From Inquilinus sp. (GTDB lineage: Bacteria; Pseudomonadota; Alphaproteobacteria; DSM-16000; Inquilinaceae), in contig JABDIP010000491.1 of assembly GCA_013003675.1 (NCBI GenBank), positions 1-8,606 on the forward strand: 8,606 nt of DNA, in the 5' to 3' direction. Shown here piece after piece: positions 1 to 6,316 of the stretch; position 1 is the first letter of the stretch, and every line of letters starts with the position of its first letter. Both the position numbers and the translations under genes were made by a program. The notes under the pieces were generated by a model, which was not told where the DNA came from, searched no databases, and was given only the letters and a program-made list of their open reading frames with translations.

Positions 1-1312
1 GCCGCGACGAATAGCGGACGCCGCTGCCGTCGGCATGGGTGTCGTAGGTGGCGAGGCCGTATTCCCGGTGCTCGTCGATGAACAGGTCGCCCGGCTGCAG
101 CTTGATCAGCCGGCCCATCAGCATCTCTGCGGCCTCGCCGTCGACCGAGTTGTGGTCGTTGGCATAGGCGAGATAGCTCGCCGTCGGCATCAGGAAGGCG
201 ATCTCGGCGGTCGCCTCGCCGCGCGGCGGCCGCCCCGCGAAGGGCAGATAGTCCTCATGGGCGCCGTCGGCGGAGCGGATGTGGGCGCAATAGACGCCGC
301 TGCGGGTTCCCTCCGGAACCGTCCAGACGAAATCCGCCTGCCAGCCGGCATCGTACAGATCGTCCCGGTGGAAGTGGATGGCGCCGTACTGCTCCGGCGC
401 CCGGGTCCAGTTCATCTCCGTGCCGGTCCAGTTCCATCCCTTCATGGCCCGGGCCGGCAGGTTGACGCAGGTGCCGTGCAGGCCGTGCGGTCCGCTATCG
501 ACGGCCCGAATCGAGCGCATCTCCCGGCTGAAATCCCAGCCGGCGACCAGCCCCTCGCGTGAGGCGGACGGGCCGAACAGGCCGTTCAACTCCGCCAGGC
601 CCAGGGCGCGGCCGAAGAGCATCGGGCTGTCGATCTTGCCGTCGTAGTGGGCGGCGGTCCGCGGCCCGCGGTCGTCGATTTCGGCGATTCCGGCGGCGAT
701 CGTCAGAGGCGTGCCGGAATTCGCCGGGCGGATCGCGGTTTCCGCGGTCGTGGTGGCCTCGTCGTCGGTCAGCGCAAAACGCTTCAGGGGGCGTTGCACC
801 AGCGTCACCCGGCCGCTCTCGGCGTCGAAGGCGGCGGCCGCCAGATACCAGTGCCGCGCCAGCATCGGCTTGCCCGAGGACAGGGCGACCGTTCCGCCAT
901 CGTCATCGACCAGGGTCAGCGACAGGGCGCCGGCCTCGTCCAGATCGAGCGAGAAGCCGGCCCGCGCGGCGTGGCCGCCCTTGGCGATCAGCGCCTGCCG
1001 CCCGCTGCCGGGCAGCGTCGGCCAGATCATCGCCGCCACGGTGAAGCTGGCCAGGTCGCGCAGCGCCGGATGGTCCGGCACCGCGACGTAGGAGCCGGCG
1101 CGGATCTCCTGGAAGCGGCCGTCATAGCCGCCCTCGATCGTGCTGGCGACCGGATCCGCCCTGAAGCCCGGACCGTCCGGGTTGGCGTCGCCATGGATCA
1201 GCCGCACGATCGCCGCCTCGTAGCGATCCAGCCCGTCGGCGGACACCATGAAGGCGATGTCCTCGCCGGGCGCGACGCTCAACCGGTCGCTATAGCCGAC
1301 CAGCCTCAGCAC
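1..1312 (-). CDS. N,N-dimethylformamidase large (beta) subunit-like protein, 3' end beyond the window
   Basis: An uninterrupted minus-strand frame of 437 codons runs off the left edge. I place the start at GTG 1312, the first start codon after the in-frame stop at 1334-1336; GAGGC, partly inside the end of the upstream gene, may be its ribosome site. The N-terminus (LRLVGYSDRLSVAPGEDIAF) and later segments (DYLPFAGRPPRGEATAEIAF, then PTASYLAYAND and LATYDTHADGSG) match the pattern I know from the large subunit of DMFase, which hydrolyses N,N-dimethylformamide to dimethylamine and formate at a mononuclear iron. Residues about 55-260 look like a LamG/concanavalin-type beta-sandwich. Family members are about 750 aa, so roughly 40% is missing and most expected iron ligands lie beyond the edge; substrate cannot be decided. 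No signal peptide is seen. Many relatives are annotated only as LamG or hypothetical proteins. The creatininase-like gene ends 10 bp upstream, suggesting an operon. Confidence 0.75.
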   Translation of the reverse strand, partial: MLRLVGYSDRLSVAPGEDIAFMVSADGLDRYEAAIVRLIHGDANPDGPGFRADPVASTIEGGYDGRFQEIRAGSYVAVPDHPALRDLASFTVAAMIWPTLPGSGRQALIAKGGHAARAGFSLDLDEAGALSLTLVDDDGGTVALSSGKPMLARHWYLAAAAFDAESGRVTLVQRPLKRFALTDDEATTTAETAIRPANSGTPLTIAAGIAEIDDRGPRTAAHYDGKIDSPMLFGRALGLAELNGLFGPSASREGLVAGWDFSREMRSIRAVDSGPHGLHGTCVNLPARAMKGWNWTGTEMNWTRAPEQYGAIHFHRDDLYDAGWQADFVWTVPEGTRSGVYCAHIRSADGAHEDYLPFAGRPPRGEATAEIAFLMPTASYLAYANDHNSVDGEAAEMLMGRLIKLQPGDLFIDEHREYGLATYDTHADGSGVRYSSR

Positions 1313-1322
1313 GGCCGCCGCC

Positions 1323-2078
1323 TCACGCCTCGGTCAGGAAGGACCGGTAGTCGTCGGCCAGCTCCCGGGCCGACGCCTCGACCAGCTTCCCGCCGGCCTC
1401 CGGGTTGGCCAGCGACGGGTCGGAGCCGATGCGGCCGTCGGGAAAGCGACGGCGATAGTCCCGCGCGTCGAGGATCGGGCCGTAGGGCGCGATCCTGGGC
1501 GACATCTCCGCCTGCTTGATCGCCTCGGGAAAGGCGTACTGCGTCACCGACACCTCCGACGGCGTCGCATGGCTGCCCTCGGAGGCGCCGAACATTTCCT
1601 TGGACAGTCGACGGACGGCCGTCGCGTCGTACCAGTTGCGCAGCTTGCAGCGCGGCACCGGCCGGTTGCCCTGCTCCGGGTCCAGGCTGGACTCGGCGTA
1701 GATCTCGGAGAACGCGGCGTTGACCGTGGCGACGTTCCCGCCATGGCCGTTGATGAAATAGAACCGGGTGAAGCCGTGCCGGGCCAGCGACATCACCGTG
1801 TCGCGCAGCACCGCGATCAGCGTCGTCGGCCTGAGCGTCATGCTGCCGGCGAAATCCATGTGGTGCTGGGCCATGCCGACGGCGATGGTCGGGGCGACCA
1901 GGGCGTCGGCCGCCTCGCCGGCCTCCCGCGCGATCACCTCGGCGCACAGCGCGTCGGTGCCGATCAGCCCGTTCGGCCCGTGCTGCTCGGTGGAGCCGAT
2001 CGGCAGGATGATGCCGGTGCTTCGTTCCAGCCGGGACTCGACCTCCTGCCAGGTACAATGCTGCAACAACATGGGCAT
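1323..2078 (-). CDS. Creatininase-family amidohydrolase
   Basis: This 251-aa cytoplasmic protein carries the hallmarks of the creatininase family (PF02633), metal-dependent hydrolases acting on cyclic or linear amides. They are LPIGSTEQHGP (residues 25-35), GTD (40-42), NGHGGN (110-115) and GSHATPSE (168-175). By family analogy E31, H33, D42, H112 and E175 form the two-metal site. Family members include creatinine amidohydrolase, MftE and the FAPy deformylase, so the substrate is not fixed by sequence. There are two possible starts: ATG 2078 directly abuts the AGAGGA Shine-Dalgarno, whereas ATG 2072 (MLLQHCTW...) lies 6 nt from it, so 2072 is the likelier real start (249 aa). The DMFase-like gene follows after 10 bp. 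An amidohydrolase beside an amidase-like gene suggests joint breakdown of a small amide, which is inference. Confidence 0.85.
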   Translation of the reverse strand: MPMLLQHCTWQEVESRLERSTGIILPIGSTEQHGPNGLIGTDALCAEVIAREAGEAADALVAPTIAVGMAQHHMDFAGSMTLRPTTLIAVLRDTVMSLARHGFTRFYFINGHGGNVATVNAAFSEIYAESSLDPEQGNRPVPRCKLRNWYDATAVRRLSKEMFGASEGSHATPSEVSVTQYAFPEAIKQAEMSPRIAPYGPILDARDYRRRFPDGRIGSDPSLANPEAGGKLVEASARELADDYRSFLTEA

Positions 2079-2227
2079 TCCTCTCGGCCGTCGGCGTTGC
2101 CTGCGGGGTGTCGAGCCGGGCCCGCCCGATCCCGTTCCTGCCGACCCCTAGCCATAGGCGGACGGCGCGGCGCTGTCCAAGAGAACCGAATCTCCGGGCG
2201 GCCGGCGATCCGTCGCACGAAGGAACG

Positions 2228-2264
2228 ATAGGAAGTTCCGATCTTAGCCAGAGCAACAATCGAT
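2228..2264 (+). promoter_or_regulatory. Candidate OxyR operator upstream of catalase gene
   Basis: Four half-sites occur with the exact spacing of the OxyR consensus ATAG-N7-CTAT-N7-ATAG-N7-CTAT. They are ATAG (2228-2231), CGAT (2239-2242), AGAG (2250-2253) and CGAT (2261-2264), matching 13 of 16 defined positions. The site ends immediately before a candidate -35 box, the arrangement expected when OxyR activates by contacting RNA polymerase. The secondary consensus bases inside the N7 spacers match poorly, so this is a prediction only. Confidence 0.4.
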
Positions 2265-2293
2265 TTTACCAAAACAGGTCGTCGGTCTACTGT
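2265..2293 (+). promoter_or_regulatory. Candidate catalase promoter
   Basis: TTTACC (2265-2270) resembles a -35 box (4 of 6 matches to TTGACA). After 17 bp TACTGT (2288-2293) resembles a -10 box (3 of 6 matches). Both are weak, as is usual for a promoter that depends on an activator. It would give a 5' leader of roughly 70 nt before the catalase start. Confidence 0.35.
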
Positions 2294-2370
2294 CGCTCAT
2301 TCCCCGATCCTTTCCCCACCCGCCGCGCCCTTGCTGGCGGCGGGACCGCAGAGCCGAGAGGAGACGCCCG

Positions 2371-3837
2371 ATGTCGAAGAACCCGGTCCTGACCACCACC
2401 GCCGGTGCGCCGGTCGCCGACAACCAGAATTCGCTCAGCGCCGGACCGCGCGGGCCGGTCCTGCTGCAGGACTACCAGCTGCTCGAAAAGCTGGCGCACC
2501 AGAACCGGGAGCGCATTCCGGAGCGCGTCGTGCACGCCAAGGGCTGGGGCGCCTTCGGCACCTTCACCGTCACCAATGACATCACCCGCTATTCCAAGGC
2601 CAAGCTGTTCGCCAAGATCGGGCAGAAGACCGAGATGCTGGCCCGCTTCTCCACCGTCGCCGGCGAGCAGGGCGCGGCCGATGCCGAGCGCGACGTGCGC
2701 GGTTTCGCGCTGAAGTTCTATACCGAGGAGGGCAATTGGGACGTCGTCGGCAACAACACGCCGGTTTTCTTCATCCGCGATCCGTACAAGTTCCCGGATT
2801 TCATCCACACCCAGAAGCGCCATCCGAAGTCCAATCTGCGCTCGGCCACGGCGATGTGGGATTTCTGGTCGCTCAGCCCGGAATCGCTGCATCAGGTCAC
2901 CATCCTGATGTCCGACCGCGGCCTGCCGACCGACGTGCGGCACATCAACGGCTACGGCTCGCACACCTATAGCTTCATCAACGCCGCGAACGAGCGGTTC
3001 TGGGTCAAGTTCCACTTCAAGACCCTGCAGGGCCACCAGCACTGGACCAACGAGGAAGCCGAGGGCGTCGTCGGGCGCACCCGGGAATCGACCCAGGCGG
3101 ATCTGTTCGGCGCCATCGAGAAGGGCGATCATCCGAAATGGCGGGTCTGCGTGCAGGTGATGCCGGAGGCCGATGCCGAGACGACGCCGTACAACCCCTT
3201 CGACCTGACCAAGGTGTGGCCGCACGGCGACTATCCGCTGATCGAAATCGGCTTGATGGAGCTGAACCGCAACCCGGACAACTACTTCGCCGAGATCGAG
3301 CAGGCCGCCTTCTCGCCGTCCAACATCGTGCCGGGGATCGGCTTCTCGCCGGACAAGATGCTGCAGGCGCGCATCTTCTCCTATGCCGATGCCCACCGCC
3401 ACCGGCTCGGCACCCACTACGAGGCGCTGCCGGTCAACGCGCCGAAATGTCCGGTCCACCACTACCACAAGGACGGGGCGATGCGGTTCTTCGCCAACAA
3501 CCCTAACCCGGACGCCTATTACGAGCCGAACTCGTTCGGCGGCCCGGCCGAGCGGCCCGAGGCGGGCGAGCCGCCGCTGGCGATCTCCGGCGACGCGGAC
3601 CGCTACGACCACCGCGAGGGCAACGACGATTTCAGCCAGCCAAGGGCGCTGTTCCGGCTGTTCGACGAGGGTCAGCGCAACCGCCTGTTCGCCAACATCG
3701 CCGACGCCATGCAGGGCGTGCCGGCGGCGATCGTCGACCGCCAGCTGGCGCTGTTCGACCAAGTCGACCCGGTCTACGGGGCCGGTATTCGTGGCGCTCT
3801 GGCGGAGGCTTCGGCGGCCGACCAGGCGGCCGAGTAG
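2371..3837 (+). CDS. katA: Monofunctional heme catalase (small-subunit type)
   Basis: Catalase disproportionates hydrogen peroxide to water and oxygen in the cytoplasm; there is no signal peptide. The 488-aa length fits small-subunit (clade 3-like) catalases. Visible hallmarks are the active-site segment RERIPERVVHAKGWGAFG with the distal His55, the segment GNWDVVGNNTPVFFIRDP with the distal Asn at 128/129, the run FWSLSPESLHQVTILMSDRG, KVWPHGDYPLIEIG, and the proximal heme-ligand segment RIFSYADAHRHRLG with Tyr338. All key residues are present and the frame is intact. AGAGGAGA lies 6 nt before ATG 2371, which supports the start. The gene stands alone, divergent from the creatininase-like gene, with a candidate OxyR site upstream, so peroxide induction is plausible. 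The symbol is by family convention; katE or cat names are also used for such proteins. Confidence 0.97.
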   Translation: MSKNPVLTTTAGAPVADNQNSLSAGPRGPVLLQDYQLLEKLAHQNRERIPERVVHAKGWGAFGTFTVTNDITRYSKAKLFAKIGQKTEMLARFSTVAGEQGAADAERDVRGFALKFYTEEGNWDVVGNNTPVFFIRDPYKFPDFIHTQKRHPKSNLRSATAMWDFWSLSPESLHQVTILMSDRGLPTDVRHINGYGSHTYSFINAANERFWVKFHFKTLQGHQHWTNEEAEGVVGRTRESTQADLFGAIEKGDHPKWRVCVQVMPEADAETTPYNPFDLTKVWPHGDYPLIEIGLMELNRNPDNYFAEIEQAAFSPSNIVPGIGFSPDKMLQARIFSYADAHRHRLGTHYEALPVNAPKCPVHHYHKDGAMRFFANNPNPDAYYEPNSFGGPAERPEAGEPPLAISGDADRYDHREGNDDFSQPRALFRLFDEGQRNRLFANIADAMQGVPAAIVDRQLALFDQVDPVYGAGIRGALAEASAADQAAE

Positions 3838-3894
3838 GCGGCTCGCGAGACCCCGCCTCTCGCCCTGCGTCGACCGCTTTGCCGGCCGGTTGTG

Positions 3895-3920
3895 AGGCCC
3901 TCTCCCTGCTTAGAGGGCTT
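3895..3920 (+). terminator. Hairpin downstream of catalase gene, possible terminator
   Basis: A perfect 7-bp stem, GCCCTCT (3897-3903) with AGAGGGC (3912-3918) around an 8-nt loop, can be extended by a G.U pair and an A-U pair. It lies about 60 bp after the catalase stop codon. No U-run follows, so it is either a weak intrinsic terminator or an RNA-stabilising 3' hairpin. Confidence 0.4.
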
Positions 3921-3942
3921 CGCCCATCTCCGGGAACTACCC

Positions 3943-3951
3943 ATCGCCATC
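3943..3951. repeat. Left copy of target-site duplication
   Basis: ATCGCCATC directly precedes the inferred left end of the IS and recurs at 6342-6350. An 8-bp duplication is usual for IS1595 elements; either 8-mer within these nine bases fits. The identity actually continues for six more bases (GGTGAT) on both sides, which makes the exact border ambiguous. Confidence 0.6.
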
Positions 3952-3976
3952 GGTGATTATATACTTGACAAACGCA
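3952..3976 (+). repeat. Left terminal inverted repeat of the IS
   Basis: The inner part TACTTGACAAACGCA (3962-3976) pairs with TGCGTTCGTCAAGTA at the right end with 14 of 15 matches. The outer ten bases match the right end only at TGAT. The core contains TTGACA, which also serves as a candidate -35 box for the transposase operon. Confidence 0.7.
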
Positions 3977-3993
3977 CAGCCTGACTCCATATT
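3965..3993 (+). promoter_or_regulatory. Transposase-operon promoter embedded in the left inverted repeat
   Basis: A perfect -35 hexamer TTGACA (3965-3970) is followed after 17 bp by CATATT (3988-3993), which matches 4 of 6 bases of the -10 consensus. The transposase start lies 23 bp further on. Because the -35 box is within the terminal repeat, transposase bound there could repress its own transcription; that is inference. Confidence 0.5.
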
Positions 3994-4016
3994 CAGTATC
4001 AAGGAGTTATCAGGCC

Positions 4017-4916
4017 ATGAGCATACTGAGTCAGCGCTTTTTTCACGATGAAGACGCCGCCTTTGCGAAGCTGGAGAGCATCGTATGGCCAATCGGTCCC
4101 GTCTGTCCTCACTGTGGTTGCATGGGGCGTATCTCAGAGATTAAGGGCAAGAGCGCCCGCCGTGGGTTAAAATTTTGTGGTGATTGCCGGAAGCAGTTCA
4201 CGGTCAAGGTCGGGACGGTCTTTGAGTCCAGTCATGTCCCGCTCCACAAATGGCTACAGGCGGCATACCTGCTTTGCAGCAGCAAGAAGGGCATTAGCTC
4301 CCACCAGCTACACCGCATTCTGGAAGTCACGTACAAGACGGCGTGGTTCATGACGCACCGGCTGCGGGAAGCAATGCGCAGTGGCGATTTCAGCCCGTTC
4401 GGTAGCGACGGTGGCGCGGTTGAAGTCGATGAGACTTTCATAGGCCGCAAAAAGGGTGTTCCGGTGCGCCACGGCTATGAGCATAAGCACAAGGTTGTTT
4501 CGCTTGTTGATCGCGAGAGCGGCAAGGCCCGGTCAATCGTGGTCGATCAATTGAACACCAAGACCGTCGCGCCGATAGTCCGTGAGAACGTCGCCAAGGA
4601 AGCGCACCTGATGACGGATGAGGCGAAGCACTACGTCAAGGTTGGGCGCGAATTTGCGGATCACAAGCGCGTTTATCACGGTTCTGGCGAGTATGGGCGC
4701 GGCGAAGCGCACACGAATACGATTGAGGGCTTTTTCAGCATCTTCAAGCGCGGAATGAAGGGCATCTATCAGCACTGCGGCGAGCGTCATTTGCACCGCT
4801 ACATGGCTGAGTTTGATTTCCGATACAGTGAGCGGAAATGCGCAGATGCAGAGCGTACAGAGACAGCGTTAGCCGGAATTAAGGGAAAGCGCCTATATTA
4901 TAGACAGCCTGAATGA
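4017..4916 (+). CDS. IS1595-family transposase (ISXO2-like)
   Basis: This 299-aa DDE/DDN-type transposase is intact. An N-terminal zinc ribbon is formed by C30-x2-C33 and C54-x2-C57. A helix-turn-helix-like stretch follows (about 70-120: GISSHQLHRILEVTYKTAW). The catalytic core (ISXO2-like DDE domain) shows D138 in VEVDETFIGRK, D201 in LMTDEAKHY, and N234/E237 in HTNTIEGFFSIFKRGMKGIY, followed by HLHRYMAEFDFRYSER. This order is typical of IS1595. AAGGAG (4001-4006) lies 10 nt before ATG 4017. The gene is first in a run of four same-strand genes and is separated from the Panacea-like gene by only 21 bp, suggesting co-transcription. No disabling mutation is seen, so the element may still be active. 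Confidence 0.95.
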   Translation: MSILSQRFFHDEDAAFAKLESIVWPIGPVCPHCGCMGRISEIKGKSARRGLKFCGDCRKQFTVKVGTVFESSHVPLHKWLQAAYLLCSSKKGISSHQLHRILEVTYKTAWFMTHRLREAMRSGDFSPFGSDGGAVEVDETFIGRKKGVPVRHGYEHKHKVVSLVDRESGKARSIVVDQLNTKTVAPIVRENVAKEAHLMTDEAKHYVKVGREFADHKRVYHGSGEYGRGEAHTNTIEGFFSIFKRGMKGIYQHCGERHLHRYMAEFDFRYSERKCADAERTETALAGIKGKRLYYRQPE

Positions 4917-4937
4917 CTGGGGGAGCCACAGCTATGA

Positions 4938-5516
4938 GTGCGTTGGCTTTTGGATGGTAAGCGATTGAAGCGCTTCGCTTTCGACCGAGAGAAATTTAAG
5001 AATCTGGTGCACTACATCATTTGGTCGTGCCCGGATAAGGCTAAACTCGGCTCGGTCAAGATCCACAAGATTCTCTGGAAGTCTGATACTGGCTCGTTTT
5101 TGCAGCGAGGGGAGCCGATCACGGGCGCAAAATATGTCAAGCGCCAGAATGGGCCTACGGCTGATGCGTTGCTGCCAATCCGCAAGGAGTTGGCGGATGA
5201 CGGTGCAATTAAGTTCTGGCGGGACAGAAAGTTTGCTGGCGATTACGCCAAAGATGTTTACGAGGCTCTGAAACCCCCGCCGGCAAAGTTTCTGACAGCC
5301 AAAGAGCGAAGGGTCGTTGACTATTGGATAAAGCATATATGCATGGAGCATACGGCCGCTTCCATTAGCGAAGAATCGCATGGGTACGCTTGGGAGATCG
5401 CAGCCATGGGTGAGGAATTGCCTATGTATGCTGTTCTCGCCGAGCGGGGCCGGGAGCCGGAAGGTGATGAGTTGGCTTGGGCGCAGGACGAGGCCCGAAA
5501 GCGTGGCTATATGTAG
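4938..5516 (+). CDS. Panacea/SocA-like (DUF4065) protein, putative antitoxin
   Basis: This 192-aa protein shows the pattern I associate with Panacea (SocA-like, DUF4065) proteins. These features are an amphipathic N-terminal helix (FDREKFKNLVHYIIW, about 16-29), KIHKILWKSD (41-50), the hallmark PITGAKYVKRQNGP (60-73) and ISEESHGYAWEIAAMGEELP (143-162). Panacea domains are promiscuous antitoxin modules paired with many toxins; SocA itself is a proteolytic adaptor-type antitoxin. The gene directly overlaps a RelE-like gene, as in toxin-antitoxin pairs. The start is awkward: the only upstream start in frame is GTG 4938, 12 nt after GGGGGAG (4919-4925), while ATG 4934 has better spacing but opens a frame that stops after eight codons. 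TTG 4950 or 4965 are alternatives. The role is inferred from family and context. Confidence 0.7.
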   Translation: MRWLLDGKRLKRFAFDREKFKNLVHYIIWSCPDKAKLGSVKIHKILWKSDTGSFLQRGEPITGAKYVKRQNGPTADALLPIRKELADDGAIKFWRDRKFAGDYAKDVYEALKPPPAKFLTAKERRVVDYWIKHICMEHTAASISEESHGYAWEIAAMGEELPMYAVLAERGREPEGDELAWAQDEARKRGYM

Positions 5517-5806
5517 TGAAGACCATACGTCATGAGAAGGATGCCGATGACGCGCTTGATGAAGCCATACTTAAATGGCCTGGCGCTGAGGACGTTTGGG
5601 AGGCGGCAACGTGGACGATCAGCCGTGACCCGGTGGCTGGAATGCCACTCACAGAATCCGGTAACGTGCGGGCGTATACAATTCCAGGGGCGCAGTCTGC
5701 CGATTGGCCAACGTTGACGGTATTTTACAGGATTGATGGAGAGACCATCTCAATCGAAACAGCCAAGTTTGAGACAGCGAAATATGTCAAAGCGGGACAC
5801 GCATAA
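5516..5806 (+). CDS. RelE/ParE-like small protein, putative toxin
   Basis: From GTG 5516 this encodes 96 aa; the frame is open further up to TTG 5477, but GTG 5516 shares its G with the TAG stop of the Panacea-like gene (TAGTG), a typical coupled start. The pattern fits a RelE/ParE-fold toxin: two N-terminal helices (DADDALDEAILKWPGAEDVW, then TWTISRDPVAGMPL) followed by beta strands (NVRAYTIPGA, PTLTVFYRIDGETISIETAKF). Toxins of this fold cut ribosome-bound mRNA or poison gyrase; which applies here cannot be read from the sequence, and catalytic residues are not assignable. Antitoxin-before-toxin order supports the call. The last 23 bp overlap the next ORF. It could instead be a non-toxic relative. 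Confidence 0.6.
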   Translation: MKTIRHEKDADDALDEAILKWPGAEDVWEAATWTISRDPVAGMPLTESGNVRAYTIPGAQSADWPTLTVFYRIDGETISIETAKFETAKYVKAGHA

Positions 5807-5939
5807 AGCCAGCCAGTCGGAGCGGTTTATCGAGGCCGCCCGCGAACTTGCCTGCGATGAGGATGAGAAAGCCTTTGATGACAAGTTGCGCCGCATCGTG
5901 CCAAAGGCCAAGGCGAAGGAAGAGTCCCCGGAGAAGTGA
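5784..5939 (+). CDS. 51-aa charged small protein overlapping the toxin gene
   Basis: From ATG 5784 the frame gives a 51-aa, strongly charged protein beginning MSKRDTHKASQSERFIEAAR, followed by ELACDEDEKAFDDKLRRIV and a lysine-rich tail. It lies in a different frame and overlaps the end of the RelE-like gene by 23 bp. I recall similar SQSERF..ARELxxDEDE small proteins next to IS1595-type transposases in alphaproteobacteria, usually annotated as hypothetical. The frame extends upstream to ATG 5733, but that part only shadows the toxin gene. The composition suggests a soluble helical protein. Its function is unknown; a third component or regulator of the toxin-antitoxin pair is possible but not shown. 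Confidence 0.6.
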   Translation: MSKRDTHKASQSERFIEAARELACDEDEKAFDDKLRRIVPKAKAKEESPEK

Positions 5940-5974
5940 TTAGGGGCCTCTAAAGTGACGAACGGTAGATCGCG

Positions 5975-6106
5975 TTATTTCGGTCTCTTGGGCGGCTTCA
6001 CCTTGTCACGCTCAACCACGGTCGTGTTTGGGTGCTTTTCCGCATAAGACTTCTTGACGTAACGACCGGTCTTGGCGCTACGCGCCCTTTCAATGTACTT
6101 TGCCAT
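5975..6106 (-). CDS. 43-aa basic small protein
   Basis: This minus-strand ORF encodes MAKYIERARSAKTGRYVKKS, continuing YAEKHPNTTVVERDKVKPP and a basic end, 43 aa in total. The RSAKTGRYV..YAEKHPNTTV pattern is one I have met in small unnamed proteins of phages and mobile elements. It is highly basic (many K and R), so nucleic-acid binding is conceivable. GGAG (minus, 6120-6117) lies 10 nt before ATG 6106. It is convergent with the 51-aa ORF (35-bp gap) and divergent from the 57-aa zinc-ribbon ORF (14-bp gap). Its function is unknown. Confidence 0.55.
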   Translation of the reverse strand: MAKYIERARSAKTGRYVKKSYAEKHPNTTVVERDKVKPPKRPK

Positions 6107-6120
6107 CGGAGTAATTCTCC
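6107..6120. promoter_or_regulatory. 14-bp divergent spacer with mirrored Shine-Dalgarno sequences
   Basis: The spacer CGGAGTAATTCTCC separates two divergent start codons. GGAG (6108-6111) is 9 nt from ATG 6121 on plus, and its inverted copy CTCC (6117-6120) gives GGAG 10 nt from ATG 6106 on minus. There is no room for promoters, so each gene must be transcribed from inside or beyond the other and the two mRNAs must overlap. Confidence 0.6.
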
Positions 6121-6294
6121 ATGTCCAATGTTATTGAGTTGCGCAGCCCTGCCGCTGAGGCGGATGAGCCCGAGTTGTGGATGTGCAACTGCGGGTGCTC
6201 CACCTTTCGGCTATTGGGCAACGGAACTATCCAATGTCCAAGCTGCGATACGATGCAATGCGAATTGACCTATCGCTGGCATGAGACTGACTGA
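6121..6294 (+). CDS. 57-aa zinc-ribbon-like small protein
   Basis: The ORF encodes a 57-aa protein with the core WMCNCGCSTFRLLGNGTIQC, then PSCDTMQCELTYRW. C22, C24 and C26, followed by C39-x2-C42 and C47, form a compact metal-binding knuckle of zinc-ribbon type. I know similar CxCGCxxF proteins from phage and mobile-element cargo, always of unknown role. GGAG (6108-6111) is 9 nt before ATG 6121. It is the last ORF before the right terminal repeat, and its mRNA would overlap the divergent 43-aa gene. Nucleic-acid or protein binding is likely but not demonstrated. Confidence 0.6.
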   Translation: MSNVIELRSPAAEADEPELWMCNCGCSTFRLLGNGTIQCPSCDTMQCELTYRWHETD

Positions 6295-6316
6295 TGGCCG
6301 TGTACTCTATATGTTC

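Larger units (their letters stand above)
2079..2370. promoter_or_regulatory. Divergent intergenic region between creatininase-like gene and catalase gene
   Basis: These 292 bp separate two head-to-head genes. They hold the ribosome site of the minus gene (AGAGGA on minus, about 2079-2084), a candidate OxyR operator and catalase promoter (2228-2293), and the catalase ribosome site AGAGGAGA (2357-2364). The part around 2220-2280 is visibly richer in A and T than the flanking genes, as expected for promoter DNA. I found no clear promoter for the minus-strand gene and no convincing small gene here; short open frames crossing it have no recognisable product. Confidence 0.6.

Noticed and set aside
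647..1519. A 290-codon plus-strand frame opposite the DMFase-like and creatininase-like genes
   Set aside because: The minus strand carries recognisable proteins throughout; the plus translation is arginine/glycine-rich and matches no family I know.
2287..3762. A 491-codon open frame antisense to the catalase gene
   Set aside because: It mirrors the catalase gene almost exactly, a common artefact of GC-rich codon use; its translation is a low-complexity mix rich in R, V, G and L with no recognisable domain.
4932..5381. A 149-codon minus-strand frame opposite the Panacea-like gene
   Set aside because: It has no recognisable features, and the plus strand shows clear conserved motifs across the same bases.
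6032..6268. A 78-codon plus-strand frame across the two divergent micro-genes
   Set aside because: It overlaps both better-supported small ORFs, has no ribosome site, and lacks the cysteine pattern and conserved-looking segments seen in them.
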